Positions 9,330-19,024 of a stretch of 64,000 bases of DNA are shown here, piece by piece (positions within the stretch are counted from its first letter, which is position 1; each line of letters begins with the position of its first letter). Made by a program: the position numbers and the translations under genes. The stretch comes from an uncultured Flavobacteriaceae bacterium (GTDB lineage Bacteria; Bacteroidota; Bacteroidia; Flavobacteriales; Flavobacteriaceae). Under the pieces are notes generated by a model. That model had not been told where the DNA came from, ran no database searches, and was given only the letters and a program-made list of their open reading frames with translations. Location: assembly GCA_947504035.1 (NCBI GenBank), contig CANNGA010000008.1:62001-126000 (forward strand). The letters are read 5' to 3'.

Positions 9330-10018
9330 TAATTAACGCAATAACAAGGGTTTTTTCCAAAGGTATATGTTAATGTTAAGCCAGAAAACACATACCAGTC
9401 ATTATTATTAACATTTCCAAAACGAAATTCTTGTAAAGCATCGTTTTTGGGTACGCTACCGTCTATACTGTCTGAAAAGGTATAACGCGCTCCTACTTCA
9501 AATCCTAAAATGAAATTTTCTATAAAACGAAATTTAAATCCTAAAACGATAGGGATGCCAAAAGCCCAACTTTTAGTCCTTTCGGAAGTAAATGTGCCAT
9601 TTGCATCAAAAAAATAGTTGTCAAAATTAGCCGCGCTGATACCTGTATACAAGTATGGTGTTGCTGCAGGTCTGCCTTTGTGAAGATTAAAGTCTAAAAA
9701 GGTAAACTCCATCCCCGCAGAGACTTCAAAAGTTCGTGTGTTAAAACTGAAATCTCGCTGTTGGCGTCTTAAATCATCAGCATCACTATCGTTGCCTTCT
9801 AATTCTGTGAAAATAGCAGACAATCGGTAAGAATGTCTAGAACTTCTGTTCCACTTGTAAATGCCTCCAACAGCAAATTGATTAGGAGCTATATAAGTGG
9901 TGCTGCCAACATCGCCAACAAAATTACTGCCCCCTGCAAAAATACCAACTTCGTGGATTTGAGAAAACATTAACTGTAGCGATAACATGCTAATTAGTAA
10001 TAGAGTTAACTGTCGCAT
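9329..10018 (-). CDS. DUF6089-family outer-membrane beta-barrel protein
   Basis: The 229-residue protein starts with a signal peptide ending in LMFSQ, then a small beta-barrel pattern of alternating aromatic strands (HEVGIFAGGSNFVGDVG, RLSAIFTEL, FEVSAGMEFTF, PYLYTGIS, FILGFEVGARYTF, YVFSGLTLTYTFG). This matches the DUF6089 family that usually lies between nadK and uppS in flavobacteria. Function is not established. The fixed place beside bamA and uppS suggests a surface or outer-membrane role. Confidence 0.85.
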   Translation of the reverse strand: MRQLTLLLISMLSLQLMFSQIHEVGIFAGGSNFVGDVGSTTYIAPNQFAVGGIYKWNRSSRHSYRLSAIFTELEGNDSDADDLRRQQRDFSFNTRTFEVSAGMEFTFLDFNLHKGRPAATPYLYTGISAANFDNYFFDANGTFTSERTKSWAFGIPIVLGFKFRFIENFILGFEVGARYTFSDSIDGSVPKNDALQEFRFGNVNNNDWYVFSGLTLTYTFGKNPCYCVN

Positions 10019-10120
10019 AGTTATTTAAAGTTTGCAAATATAATAAATAAGATGAGCCTATTGCAATTTGATTTGAATAGTATGTGAGTAAAACAGAAAA
10101 TCTCTAAAAATATTGCATAA

Positions 10121-11005
10121 TTAATTGCGATTGTCTTCGCCCCAAAGCATTTTTTTACGCAGTGTTTTTAAAAAGCTTTCGTTTAAAAGGTCTATCATTT
10201 TAATTTTAAAATCAGCTTTCTTAATTTTAATAAGAGTACCATTATCAAGGGTCGCAATTCTAGAGTCTAAAGAAAGAAGGTGCTGTTCTTCGCGACCACT
10301 TACTTTAAGTTGAATTTCTGTAGAGTCGGGTATGATTAATGGTCTAGCACTTAGGTTATGAGGTGCAATAGGGGTTAGTACAAAGCTGTTGGCGCCTGGT
10401 GTAATTACGGGGCCACCACAGCTTAAGGAGTACCCTGTAGATCCTGTGGGCGTAGAAACGATTAAACCATCGCTCCAATAAGAAGTGAGATATTCATCAT
10501 CCAAAAGCGTTTCTACAGTAATCATAGATGTTGTATTCTTACGACTAACAGCGACTTCGTTTAAGGCGAAATTTAATTCTGAAACATCGGCGTTCTCTGG
10601 AACGGTTTCAACAGAAAGCAAGCTGCGTTCAGATATTTTATAATGGCCATCGAGAATGTTTTGGATGGCTTTTTCGATATCTTCAACCTGAATAGTTGCT
10701 AAAAAACCTAACCTCCCCGTGTTGATACCAACGATAGGGATGTCTAAGGCCGCTACAAATGTAATTGCTCTTAAAATGGTGCCATCGCCACCTATGCTAA
10801 TGAGCAAATCAAAAGACGTATCTAGTTGCTCGAAAGTATCGAAGGTCTCATAAAAGCTTTTGTTTGTAGCAACAGATTTTAGGAGTTCAGAGAATTCAGA
10901 TTCTATATATACGTCTACATTTTTTTTAGAAACGTAGTTTAAAAGTGTGTCTACAGAGGTAAGTGTATACTTATTGTTAAACCTACCAAAAACGGCTAAC
11001 TTCAT
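10121..11005 (-). CDS. nadK: NAD kinase
   Basis: This 294-residue enzyme phosphorylates NAD to NADP. It shows the diacylglycerol-kinase-fold motif IGGDGT (residues 71-76), the NE dipeptide in NEVAVSRK, and the TPTGSTGYSLSCGGP substrate loop, all diagnostic of NadK. Length is normal. It starts 2 bases after the CBS-protein stop, so the two are co-transcribed. About 100 bases separate it from DUF6089 downstream. Confidence 0.96.
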   Translation of the reverse strand: MKLAVFGRFNNKYTLTSVDTLLNYVSKKNVDVYIESEFSELLKSVATNKSFYETFDTFEQLDTSFDLLISIGGDGTILRAITFVAALDIPIVGINTGRLGFLATIQVEDIEKAIQNILDGHYKISERSLLSVETVPENADVSELNFALNEVAVSRKNTTSMITVETLLDDEYLTSYWSDGLIVSTPTGSTGYSLSCGGPVITPGANSFVLTPIAPHNLSARPLIIPDSTEIQLKVSGREEQHLLSLDSRIATLDNGTLIKIKKADFKIKMIDLLNESFLKTLRKKMLWGEDNRN

Positions 11006-11007
11006 AA

Positions 11008-11667
11008 TTAGATGTTTAAATATTTAGTTAAATAGTCCGAACGTTCTTTTAAACTTTGCGTAAAACTATCTTCCTCATGACCAGAGGCAATGTTATAACT
11101 ATAGCGCCTAAAGGTTTGGATAATATCATTTAAGCCTGTATTTCCAATTTTTAGGGTAACTTGTACAATATCGTTTTGCATTTTAGAGATGAAAGCCCCT
11201 AATAATTTGCCGTTATTAGATTCTACAATTTGGCTTATTTCACTAAAAGAATAATCATTAACACCTTTTTCTATAACAAGCACGCCTCCTGCTTCAAAAA
11301 AGAAGGGCGATTCGTTAAATAGACCTATGATGTCATTGAGTTCATAATACCCAACGTAGTCTCCTTTTTCATTGAGTATGGGCATAATATTAGCAGAATT
11401 TTGAGCGAAAGCCTCTAATACATCTAACCACATGGTGGTATCTCGAACGTAAAAGTCTTCTAAAGCATAAGCGTAATCACTTAGAGATTTGTCGGCGTCA
11501 AAACAGTGCACGTCTGTTTCGAAAAACGTACCAATAAACACATTATTGTCATCTTTAACAGGGATATGCGAATAGGTAAGCTGGTTAAAAAGTTGTTGTA
11601 ACTCGCTTATTTTGTTATCGCCTTTTAAAGGTTTTATGTCGTTAATGATAAATTCTGAAAGTCTCAT
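11008..11667 (-). CDS. CBS-domain protein
   Basis: The 219-residue soluble protein has two CBS motifs in the first ~125 residues (LFNQLTYSHIPVKDDNNVFIGTF and AFAQNSANIMPILNEKGDYVGYYE). An ACT-like beta-alpha C-terminal half follows (GVLVIEKGVNDYSFSEISQIV). CBS pairs bind adenosine nucleotides, but the ligand and partner here are unknown. It is the first gene of the cluster leading into nadK, and pdxJ is divergent on the other strand with ~90 bases between them. Confidence 0.85.
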   Translation of the reverse strand: MRLSEFIINDIKPLKGDNKISELQQLFNQLTYSHIPVKDDNNVFIGTFFETDVHCFDADKSLSDYAYALEDFYVRDTTMWLDVLEAFAQNSANIMPILNEKGDYVGYYELNDIIGLFNESPFFFEAGGVLVIEKGVNDYSFSEISQIVESNNGKLLGAFISKMQNDIVQVTLKIGNTGLNDIIQTFRRYSYNIASGHEEDSFTQSLKERSDYLTKYLNI

Positions 11668-11728
11668 AAGTCATGGTATTACACTGCAAATTAATCAAAA
11701 AAATAGCATTTAAGCCTGTTCTAGTTTG

Positions 11729-11736
11729 TATTTTTG
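11729..11736 (+). promoter_or_regulatory. Candidate Bacteroidota -7 element for pdxJ
   Basis: TATTTTTG fits the Bacteroidota -7 consensus TAnnTTTG and lies 20 bases before the pdxJ ATG. I do not see a good -33 TTG at the usual spacing, so this is a weak call. Confidence 0.32.
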
Positions 11737-11755
11737 TACTTAAAATTTAGAATTG

Positions 11756-12469
11756 ATGACCAAGTTAAGTGTAAATATCAATAAGATAGCAACTTTAAGA
11801 AATTCTAGAGGTGGAGATGTGCCTAATGTAGTGCAGTTTGCTAAAGATGCACAGCGTTTTGGAGCAGAGGGTATCACGATACATCCGCGTCCAGACGAAA
11901 GGCATATTAGATACCAAGATGCTAGAGACTTGAAAGCCGAAGTTTATACAGAATATAATATTGAAGGTAAGCCCATACCTTCATTTATGGATCTGGTATT
12001 AGAAGTAAAGCCTACACAGGTTACACTTGTGCCAGACGCAGAAGAAGCAATTACAAGCAATGCAGGTTGGGACACCTTAAAGCATAAAGACTTCTTGTGT
12101 GAAGTGATTAAAGAATTTCAAGCTCATGGTATAAGAACCTCTATTTTTGTCGATCCTATTTTAGCACAAATTGAAGGCGCTAAAGCTACGGGAACAGACC
12201 GCATAGAATTATATACCGAAGCATTTGCACAGCAATACAGCTTAGGGAACGAAAAGGGGGTAACACCCTATGTTGATAGTGCTAATTTGGCACAAGAATT
12301 AGGTTTAGGCCTTAATGCGGGACATGACTTATCGTTAGATAATATAGCGTTTTTTAAAGCACAAATCCCACACCTTTTAGAAGTCTCTATAGGACATGCT
12401 TTAATTGCAGAAAGTCTTTATTTAGGTGTAGAGAACGTGATACAAATGTATTTACGTAAATTAAAGTAG
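11756..12469 (+). CDS. pdxJ: Pyridoxine 5'-phosphate synthase
   Basis: PdxJ condenses 3-amino-2-oxopropyl phosphate with deoxyxylulose 5-phosphate to form pyridoxine 5'-phosphate. The 237-residue TIM barrel has the hallmark N-terminus LSVNINKIATLRNSRGG, the ITIHPRPDERHI motif with catalytic residues, TQVTLVPD, RIELYTE and the C-terminal GLGLNAGHDL and SIGHALI loops. I use ATG 11756; the TTG just before it adds one residue and is less likely. A hydrolase gene follows after 21 bases. Confidence 0.96.
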   Translation: MTKLSVNINKIATLRNSRGGDVPNVVQFAKDAQRFGAEGITIHPRPDERHIRYQDARDLKAEVYTEYNIEGKPIPSFMDLVLEVKPTQVTLVPDAEEAITSNAGWDTLKHKDFLCEVIKEFQAHGIRTSIFVDPILAQIEGAKATGTDRIELYTEAFAQQYSLGNEKGVTPYVDSANLAQELGLGLNAGHDLSLDNIAFFKAQIPHLLEVSIGHALIAESLYLGVENVIQMYLRKLK

Positions 12470-12490
12470 GTCTTTTTAAATGCTAAAATT

Positions 12491-13267
12491 TTGAAACAAG
12501 AAAACATATTACATGCTAATGTTATAGGAGAAGGGAAGCCTTTTGTGATTTTGCACGGGTTTCTAGGAATGGGTGATAATTGGAAAACCCATGCAAAGCA
12601 TATAGCCGCATTAGGTTATGAGGTGCATTTGGTAGATCAGCGCAATCATGGGCGCAGTTTTCACGATGCTGCGTTTAGTTATGAGGTGTTGGCTGAAGAC
12701 TTAAAGGTTTATTGTGACGCAAAAGGGTTGGTATCTATTGTGCTTTTAGGCCATTCTATGGGCGGAAAGACCGCCATGTTATTTGCAAGTCAATATCCAA
12801 ATATGGTGACCCAATTGCTAGTTGCAGATATTTCACCGCGGTTTTACCCCGTGCATCACGATGCGATCTTAGAAGGTTTATCGGCGTTAGATTTTAGGGC
12901 CATAACCACTAGAGGTGGAGCAGATAAAGCTTTAGAACGCTATGTGTCAGACTTAGGAACACGACAGTTTTTATTGAAAAATTTATATTGGGTCGAGAAG
13001 GGACAGTTAGGTTTGCGCATCAATTTAGAAGTCCTTCAAAATGAAGTAGCTGAAGTAGGTGAGGCGTTGCCTAGTTATGCAAGATTTGAAAAAGAAACCT
13101 TATTTTTACGAGGTGATCGTTCTGAATATATAGGTGTAGAGGATGCGCAAATTATAAAGACGCATTTCCCATTGGCACAAATTGTAACAATTGCTAATGC
13201 AGGGCATTGGTTGCATGCAGAGAATCCTAAAGCTTTTTTTCAAGCTGTAGTTGATTTTTTAACATAA
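12491..13267 (+). CDS. Alpha/beta hydrolase (YbfF-like esterase)
   Basis: The 258-residue protein has the alpha/beta-hydrolase fold: oxyanion region LHGFLGMGDNW, nucleophile elbow GHSMGG (Ser 89), and the catalytic His in NAGHWLHAENP near the C-terminus. It resembles E. coli YbfF esterases; the natural substrate is unknown. The start is a TTG at 12491, because no in-frame ATG precedes the conserved N-terminal strand. It probably belongs to one transcription unit with pdxJ and the genes after it. Confidence 0.88.
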   Translation: MKQENILHANVIGEGKPFVILHGFLGMGDNWKTHAKHIAALGYEVHLVDQRNHGRSFHDAAFSYEVLAEDLKVYCDAKGLVSIVLLGHSMGGKTAMLFASQYPNMVTQLLVADISPRFYPVHHDAILEGLSALDFRAITTRGGADKALERYVSDLGTRQFLLKNLYWVEKGQLGLRINLEVLQNEVAEVGEALPSYARFEKETLFLRGDRSEYIGVEDAQIIKTHFPLAQIVTIANAGHWLHAENPKAFFQAVVDFLT

Positions 13268-13281
13268 GAATATTTTGATCT

Positions 13282-14382
13282 ATGATAACTCTCAAGTATT
13301 TGGTTTTTAGTTGTTTATTGTGTTTTGTGGTGGTGTTTTGTAATGCGCAGAAAAAACCAGAAAACGGGCCTTATGAAGCGTTTTACAAATCAGGAGCGTT
13401 AAAAACAAAAGGACAGTATAAAAACAAAAAACAGATAGGAACGTGGAAAGATTTTTACGAATCGGGGGTTTTGAAGCGTTTGTATAGTTATAAGGATGGG
13501 AAAGCTGATTTTGTTTCCAAGCATTTTTTTAAAAGCGGCAATCTTAAAAGCGAAAATATTCGCATTGAAGGAGAAAAACATTATAGAGAATATTATGAGA
13601 GTGGTTCGTTGTTCTATGACAGATGTGATGCGATAGGCTATGCTAACGATTATTATGAAAATGGAAATTTGAAAATAGAAAGGCCTATTGTAGAAGAGGA
13701 ATTGTCGGGTGTTTGTAAGCATTTTGATGAAACAGGGGTGAAAGTTTGGGAGGTTTTATATAGAGATAGTTATAAAGATGGTGCTTATAAGCACTTTTAC
13801 AAAAGTGGGCAATTAAAAGTAGAAGGTAACCATGTATTGGGAGTAAGAGTTGGTTTAGAAAAACGGTATTCTGAAGACGGAAAACTGTTGTTAGAAGGTA
13901 AATATGCTGAGGATAAATTGCATGGTAAATGGAATTTGTACGATAAAGAAGGAAATGTTATAGAGAAGCTGAAATTTTCTAAAGGAGAATTGGTATCTAA
14001 GTCTAGTACATCTGTTGAGGTAGTAACGGTGCCCCATGGATTGGTTTTTCAAAGCCCTATACATCCAAAATGCAAGAAAATATTAGGGCATAAAAAACAA
14101 AAAAAATGTCTTTCAATGGCTGTTAGAGAACATGTTGAGAAAAAATTTAATATCACCTTAGCCAAAAAATATGGTATTACGGGCAAATTGAGAATCAAGG
14201 TTATTTTTAAAATAGATGCGCAGGGTGAGGTTGTTGGTGTTAGGGCTAAAGCGCCGCTTAAGGTTTTAAAAGACGAGGCCATTCGGGTTATAAAGCTTTT
14301 ACCTAAAATGGCATCAGGACGATTACGAGGTAAAACAGAAGCCGTACCTTATGCGCTCCCCATTATATTTGTTGTTCCTTAA
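13282..14382 (+). CDS. MORN-repeat protein with C-terminal TonB-like domain
   Basis: The 366-residue protein has a signal peptide (LVFSCLLCFVVVFCNAQ) and about eight MORN_2-type repeats (FYKSGALKTKGQYKNKKQIG, FYESGVLKR, YYENGNLKIE, FYKSGQLKVEG, YSEDGKLLLEGKY). The last ~110 residues resemble a TonB C-terminal domain: VREHVEKKF ... GITGKLRIKVIFKIDAQGEV ... LKDEAIRVIKLLPK. A Cys near residue 16 could allow lipidation, but the AQ cleavage motif is more convincing. Such proteins are frequent in Bacteroidota and are thought to act in the periplasm. The specific role is unknown. Confidence 0.82.
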   Translation: MITLKYLVFSCLLCFVVVFCNAQKKPENGPYEAFYKSGALKTKGQYKNKKQIGTWKDFYESGVLKRLYSYKDGKADFVSKHFFKSGNLKSENIRIEGEKHYREYYESGSLFYDRCDAIGYANDYYENGNLKIERPIVEEELSGVCKHFDETGVKVWEVLYRDSYKDGAYKHFYKSGQLKVEGNHVLGVRVGLEKRYSEDGKLLLEGKYAEDKLHGKWNLYDKEGNVIEKLKFSKGELVSKSSTSVEVVTVPHGLVFQSPIHPKCKKILGHKKQKKCLSMAVREHVEKKFNITLAKKYGITGKLRIKVIFKIDAQGEVVGVRAKAPLKVLKDEAIRVIKLLPKMASGRLRGKTEAVPYALPIIFVVP

Positions 14383-14397
14383 TTTACACATTTATCT

Positions 14398-14745
14398 ATG
14401 AAGTATCTCATCCAATTATTTATTACGGCTTTAGCAGTATGTATTTTGGCGTATCTGTTGCCAGGTGTTTTTGTTAAAGGTTATGTTTCTGCAGTTGCCG
14501 TGGCCGTCGTACTGTCTCTATTAAATTTATTAGTAAAGCCTATTATCGTTCTATTTACCTTGCCCGTTACGGTGTTTACATTAGGGTTATTTTTACTTGT
14601 AATTAATGCTGTAATCATAATTTTAGCCGATAAACTTGTGGCAGGCTTTTCGGTATCAGGCTTTTGGAGTGCTTTGGTATTTAGCATTCTGCTCTCAGTC
14701 TTACAATCTATATTGCATTCTGTTTTGAAAGCAGATAAAAAGTAG
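14398..14745 (+). CDS. Phage-holin-family IV (PF04020-like) membrane protein
   Basis: This 115-residue protein is nearly all hydrophobic, with four predicted membrane helices. It carries the family pattern LLNLLVKPIIVLFTLPVTVFTLGLF with conserved KP and TLP. Despite the family name, these chromosomal proteins are not linked to phage and their role is unknown. It lies 15 bases after the MORN/TonB gene and is followed by a strong terminator, so it ends the pdxJ transcription unit. Confidence 0.85.
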   Translation: MKYLIQLFITALAVCILAYLLPGVFVKGYVSAVAVAVVLSLLNLLVKPIIVLFTLPVTVFTLGLFLLVINAVIIILADKLVAGFSVSGFWSALVFSILLSVLQSILHSVLKADKK

Positions 14746-14772
14746 CTTAAAATCAAGTATTTAAAAACTTTG

Positions 14773-14812
14773 TTGGGATGCAAAAATATATTAATTTTGC
14801 ATCCCAATTTTT
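14773..14812 (+). terminator. Rho-independent terminator after holin-like gene
   Basis: TTGGGATGCAAAA pairs perfectly with TTTTGCATCCCAA (13 bp, 9-base loop) and is followed by a T run. It ends the pdxJ-to-holin unit and separates it from tig. Confidence 0.88.
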
Positions 14813-14876
14813 AATTAGAAGAAAACGACTAGGTGGATCCTAGTAATTAATTGCCTTAAGGCTTATATCATTACAA

Positions 14877-16205
14877 ATGAATATTACAAGAGAAAACGTA
14901 GATGCATTAAATGCGGTAGTAAAAGTAGATATTGCTAAAGAAGATTATAGCGATAAAGTTGAGAAAATTTTAACAGATTACCGTAAAACAGCCAATATAC
15001 CAGGATTTAGAAAAGGACATGTGCCAATGGGTATGGTGAAGAAGCAATATGGAAAAGCTGTATTGGTTGACGAGGTGAATAAATTATTACAGGATGCTTT
15101 AAACAAGTATTTAACCGAAGAGAAGTTAGATGTTTTAGGACAGCCTTTACCTAAGCCTCAAGATGAAATTAACTGGGATGCAGAAACTTTTTCTTTTGAG
15201 TTCGAATTAGGGCTTGCTCCAGAATTTAATGTAGACTTAAATGCTAAAAATGCAATTACGCACTATAATATCATTGCTGATGATAAAATGATTGATGAGC
15301 AAATAGAGCGTATTCAAAAGCAATATGGTGCAGTAACGCCTCAAGAGGTTATCGCTGCAGATAGCGAGATTACAGGAACATACACAAACGAAGACGAAGC
15401 GATTGATAATACAGTAACATTAACTTTAGATAAGTTTAAAGGCGATGCCACTGCAAAACAATTTGTAGGGGCTAAAGTTGGTGATGTTATTGTTTTAAAA
15501 ACAAAAGGACTTTACGAAGATGATCACGAATTAATGCACGCTTTAAAAGTAGAGCATGATAAAGCGCATGGCTTAGATATAGAAGTGTCTTTTACAATTA
15601 CAGAGATCAATCAACGTGAGTTGGCAGATTTAGATCAGGAATTATTTGATAAGTTGTTCCCAGGAGGCGAAGTTACTTCAGTAAGTGCTGTAAGAGAAAA
15701 AATAAAAGAAGATGCTGAAAAGCAATTCAAACAACAATCAGATCAAAAGTTATTAAATGACATTACAGAGCATTTAGTAGAAAACACGACGTTTGATTTG
15801 CCTGCAGAATTTTTAACCAAGTGGATGCAAACTGCTGGTGAAAAAGAAATGGATGAAGCACAGGCTAAAGAAGAATATGCTAAATCTGAAAAAAGTTTAC
15901 GTTATCAGTTAATTGAAGGGAAGTTAATTCAAGATAATGATATTCAGGTGACTGTAGACGATATTAAAGGTCATGCTAAGGAAATGATTAAAGCACAAAT
16001 GGCGCAATTTGGTCAAATGAATCCTTCAGATGAGGAATTAGATGGTATTGCAGCGAGAGTGTTAGGGAATCAAGAAGAAGCACGTCGTATTTCTGAACAA
16101 TTAGTAAGCCAAAAACTTATTGCGTTGTATAAAGAAAAAGCAAATTTAGACGTAAAGGAAATGAGTTACGAAAACTTTGTTAAAGAAGTTTACGGCGATA
16201 AATAA
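14877..16205 (+). CDS. tig: Trigger factor
   Basis: This 442-residue ribosome-associated chaperone and peptidyl-prolyl isomerase binds nascent chains at the exit tunnel. The ribosome-binding signature is seen as IPGFRKGHVPMGMVKKQYG (about residues 41-60; family motif GFRxGxxP). A divergent FKBP-like domain and a long helical C-terminal domain (about residues 260-440) complete the family layout. The length is normal. It precedes clpP and clpX, the widespread tig-clpP-clpX order, but a terminator lies between tig and clpP. Confidence 0.96.
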   Translation: MNITRENVDALNAVVKVDIAKEDYSDKVEKILTDYRKTANIPGFRKGHVPMGMVKKQYGKAVLVDEVNKLLQDALNKYLTEEKLDVLGQPLPKPQDEINWDAETFSFEFELGLAPEFNVDLNAKNAITHYNIIADDKMIDEQIERIQKQYGAVTPQEVIAADSEITGTYTNEDEAIDNTVTLTLDKFKGDATAKQFVGAKVGDVIVLKTKGLYEDDHELMHALKVEHDKAHGLDIEVSFTITEINQRELADLDQELFDKLFPGGEVTSVSAVREKIKEDAEKQFKQQSDQKLLNDITEHLVENTTFDLPAEFLTKWMQTAGEKEMDEAQAKEEYAKSEKSLRYQLIEGKLIQDNDIQVTVDDIKGHAKEMIKAQMAQFGQMNPSDEELDGIAARVLGNQEEARRISEQLVSQKLIALYKEKANLDVKEMSYENFVKEVYGDK

Positions 16206-16228
16206 TCAAATATTATTTCATTATATTT

Positions 16229-16268
16229 ATGCGCTTAAACCGTTTGGGTTTAAGCGCATTTTGTTTTT
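16229..16268 (+). terminator. Rho-independent terminator after tig
   Basis: ATGCGCTTAAACC pairs with GGTTTAAGCGCAT (13 bp, 5-base loop GTTTG) and is followed by TTTTGTTTTT. It lies 24 bases after the tig stop. Confidence 0.92.
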
Positions 16269-16332
16269 AAATGTTTAAATTAATCTTCCTGGTTAATTTC
16301 AGGGTATAATAATTAAAAAATATAGAGCCTAT

Positions 16333-17007
16333 ATGGATTACGCTAAAGAATTCGAGAAATTTGCGATAAAAGATCAAGGGATTAGCAGTACGTACTACAA
16401 TAAAATTATTAGCAGTATGTACCCTACCAACCTTACACCTAATATTATTGAAGAGCGCCAAATGAATATTGCCATTTTTGATGTGTTTTCACGTTTAATG
16501 ATGGATAGGATTATTTTTTTAGGTACAGGTATTAACGACCAGGTTGCTAATATTATCCAAGCACAATTATTGTTTTTAGAAAGTGTAGATGCTTCTAAAG
16601 ACATTCAAATATATATCAATTCTCCAGGAGGTAGTGTATATGCTGGTTTAGGAATTTACGATACAATGCAGTTCATAAAGCCAGATGTAGCTACAATATG
16701 TACAGGTATGGCGGCCTCTATGGGTGCTGTATTATTATGTGCCGGCACCAAAGGAAAACGCAGTGGATTAACGCATTCTAGAGTTATGATACACCAACCT
16801 TTAGGTGGTGCACAAGGACAGGCAAGTGATATAGAAATTACAGCTAAAGAAATCTTAACGCTTAAAGAGGAGCTTTACAATATTATTAGTAAACACTCTG
16901 GCCAAGATTACGATAAGGTTTATGAAGATAGTGATAGAGATTACTGGATGAAGGCCGATAAAGCCAAAGAGTACGGTATGATAGATGAGATATTAGCTAG
17001 AAACTAA
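16333..17007 (+). CDS. clpP: ATP-dependent Clp protease proteolytic subunit
   Basis: This 224-residue serine peptidase forms the tetradecameric degradation chamber used with ClpX. The catalytic residues are Ser129 in [10 protein letters not shown] and His154 in [10 protein letters not shown], with a C-terminal Asp in the DSDRDYWM region. The [11 protein letters not shown] oxyanion loop is intact. The N-terminus is about 25 residues longer than E. coli ClpP, as is usual in Bacteroidota. clpX follows after about 70 bases. Confidence 0.96.
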   Translation: MDYAKEFEKFAIKDQGISSTYYNKIISSMYPTNLTPNIIEERQMNIAIFDVFSRLMMDRIIFLGTGINDQVANIIQAQLLFLESVDASKDIQIYINSPGGSVYAGLGIYDTMQFIKPDVATICTGMAASMGAVLLCAGTKGKRSGLTHSRVMIHQPLGGAQGQASDIEITAKEILTLKEELYNIISKHSGQDYDKVYEDSDRDYWMKADKAKEYGMIDEILARN

Positions 17008-17080
17008 AAAAAATCGTACTTTTATAGCCCCTAACAAAGGCTGTTGTATGCTATGTAATGGTCTTAAAATTAATTAATTG

Positions 17081-18313
17081 ATGGCGAAAGAAGAATTAGA
17101 ATGTTCGTTTTGTGGTAGAAAAAAACCAGAAACCAATCTGTTGATTGCTGGTTTAGATGCGCATATTTGTGACAGATGTATAGAGCAAGCTCATGGTATT
17201 GTTGTAGAGGAATCTAAACAAAGTGATACCAATGATTTATCGGCGGAATTAAAGCTTAGAAAACCGCAGCAAATAAAAACCTTTTTAGATGAATATATCA
17301 TAGGGCAAGATGTGACTAAAAAAGTGATGTCTGTTGCTGTATATAACCACTATAAGCGTTTGTTACAGCCTCCTTCAAATGATGATATCGAGATCCAGAA
17401 GAGTAATATCGTTATGGTGGGGCAGACAGGTACAGGGAAAACATTAATGGCGAAGACTATCGCTAAGATGTTAAACGTCCCTTTAGCCATAGTAGATGCA
17501 ACGGTATTAACAGAAGCAGGATATGTAGGTGAGGATGTAGAGAGTATTTTAACACGTTTGCTACAAGCTGCCGATTACAATTTAGAAAAGGCAGAAAAGG
17601 GTATCGTATTTATTGATGAAATCGATAAGATTGCGAGAAAAAGTGATAACCCTTCAATAACACGAGATGTCTCTGGAGAAGGTGTGCAACAAGCCTTATT
17701 AAAACTTTTAGAAGGTACTGTTGTAAATGTACCGCCTAAAGGAGGTAGAAAGCACCCAGACCAAAAGTTCATAGAAGTGAATACCGAAAATATATTGTTT
17801 ATTGCAGGTGGTGCTTTTGATGGTATAGAACGTGTTATTACCAAACGATTAAACATGAAAGCCGTAGGTTATGCCGCATCAATGTCTGATGAGGTGATCG
17901 ATCAAACCAATTTATTACAGTATATCATTCCAAAAGATTTAAAAGATTTTGGATTAATTCCTGAAATTATTGGCCGTCTTCCTGTGTTAACACATATGGA
18001 TCCTTTAGATGAAAAAACACTTAGAGCGATTTTAACAGAACCTAAAAATGCCATTATCAAACAATATAAAAAGTTGTTTGAGATGGACGAGATTGAATTT
18101 ACAATTACCGATGGTGCTTTAGGGTTTATTGTTGGTAAAGCGATTGAATATAAATTAGGCGCAAGAGGTTTACGTTCGTTGTGTGAAGAGATTTTAACAG
18201 ATGCCATGTTTGAGTTGCCAAGCAGTGAAGACAACACTTTAAATGTGACTAAATCTTATGCCGAAGAGAAGCTTACTAAAACAACATTAAAAAAGTTAAA
18301 AGCAGTTTCATAA
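17081..18313 (+). CDS. clpX: ATP-dependent Clp protease ATP-binding subunit ClpX
   Basis: This AAA+ unfoldase feeds substrates to ClpP. The N-terminal C4 zinc finger is complete (CSFCGRKK ... HICDRCI). Walker A is GQTGTGKT, Walker B is [10 protein letters not shown], and the sensor region and the C-terminal arginine motif GARGLRSL are present. I use ATG 17081 (410 residues) rather than the TTG codon just before it. A clear terminator follows. Confidence 0.97.
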   Translation: MAKEELECSFCGRKKPETNLLIAGLDAHICDRCIEQAHGIVVEESKQSDTNDLSAELKLRKPQQIKTFLDEYIIGQDVTKKVMSVAVYNHYKRLLQPPSNDDIEIQKSNIVMVGQTGTGKTLMAKTIAKMLNVPLAIVDATVLTEAGYVGEDVESILTRLLQAADYNLEKAEKGIVFIDEIDKIARKSDNPSITRDVSGEGVQQALLKLLEGTVVNVPPKGGRKHPDQKFIEVNTENILFIAGGAFDGIERVITKRLNMKAVGYAASMSDEVIDQTNLLQYIIPKDLKDFGLIPEIIGRLPVLTHMDPLDEKTLRAILTEPKNAIIKQYKKLFEMDEIEFTITDGALGFIVGKAIEYKLGARGLRSLCEEILTDAMFELPSSEDNTLNVTKSYAEEKLTKTTLKKLKAVS

Positions 18314-18337
18314 ACAAATAAAACAGCATATATACGA

Positions 18338-18375
18338 AGCATTCTGGGTAAACTCAGAATGCTTTTTTATTTTTG
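18338..18375 (+). terminator. Rho-independent terminator after clpX
   Basis: AGCATTCTG pairs with CAGAATGCT (9 bp, 8-base loop) followed by TTTTTTATTTTTG. It lies 24 bases after the clpX stop and just before pth. Confidence 0.9.
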
Positions 18376-18394
18376 TTGAAATTTTAGCCCCCTA

Positions 18395-19024
18395 ATGATG
18401 TTCACATTTTTAGCTCAAATATTTAAGGCCAAAGAAGAACACGTACATGAAGATCTTATGAAGAAATTTTTAATTGTTGGTTTAGGTAATATTGGTGAAA
18501 AGTACGAGGACACCCGTCATAATATTGGATTCAAACTATTAGATCACTTTGCCGAAAAAGAAGCGCTCACTTTTGAAACTCAAAAATTAGGAGACCTAAC
18601 AACGTATAAGCTAAAAGGACGTACGTTTATATTTTTAAAACCCAATACATACATGAACCTTAGTGGCAAAGCGGTGCAGTATTGGCTAACGAAGGAAAAA
18701 ATTCCTTTAGAAAATCTTTTGGTCATTACAGACGATTTAAATTTACCGTTTGGTAGTATTAGAGTAAAAACCAAAGGCAGTGATGGTGGGCATAACGGTT
18801 TAAAAGATATACAGCTAAAACTAAACACCACAAAATACAACAGATTTAGATTTGGTATAAGCGATGCTTTTAGTAAAGGCAGACAGGTCGACTATGTTTT
18901 AGGGGCATGGAGTGCAGAAGAACAAGCGCAACTTCCCGAAAGACTCGATGTAGGAATTGCACTTGTTAAATCGTTTGGATTAGCAGGTGTTCAACTTACC
19001 ATGAATAGCTACAATGGTAAGTAA
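18395..19024 (+). CDS. pth: Peptidyl-tRNA hydrolase
   Basis: Pth releases peptides from peptidyl-tRNA that has dropped off the ribosome. The signature FLIVGLGNIGEKYEDTRHNIGF carries the catalytic His in RHN. Also present are LKPNTYMNLSG, ITDDLNLPFG and GSDGGHNGLKD. The start is chosen at the first of two tandem ATGs (209 residues). This adds a ~22-residue lead before MKKFLIV, a length I recall in flavobacterial homologues; the later ATG at 18458 is the alternative. Confidence 0.94.
   Translation: MMFTFLAQIFKAKEEHVHEDLMKKFLIVGLGNIGEKYEDTRHNIGFKLLDHFAEKEALTFETQKLGDLTTYKLKGRTFIFLKPNTYMNLSGKAVQYWLTKEKIPLENLLVITDDLNLPFGSIRVKTKGSDGGHNGLKDIQLKLNTTKYNRFRFGISDAFSKGRQVDYVLGAWSAEEQAQLPERLDVGIALVKSFGLAGVQLTMNSYNGK

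Noticed and set aside
14398-14745. Holin-like gene taken as a sign of prophage
   Set aside because: The PF04020-type family is a normal chromosomal gene, and no other phage gene is near.
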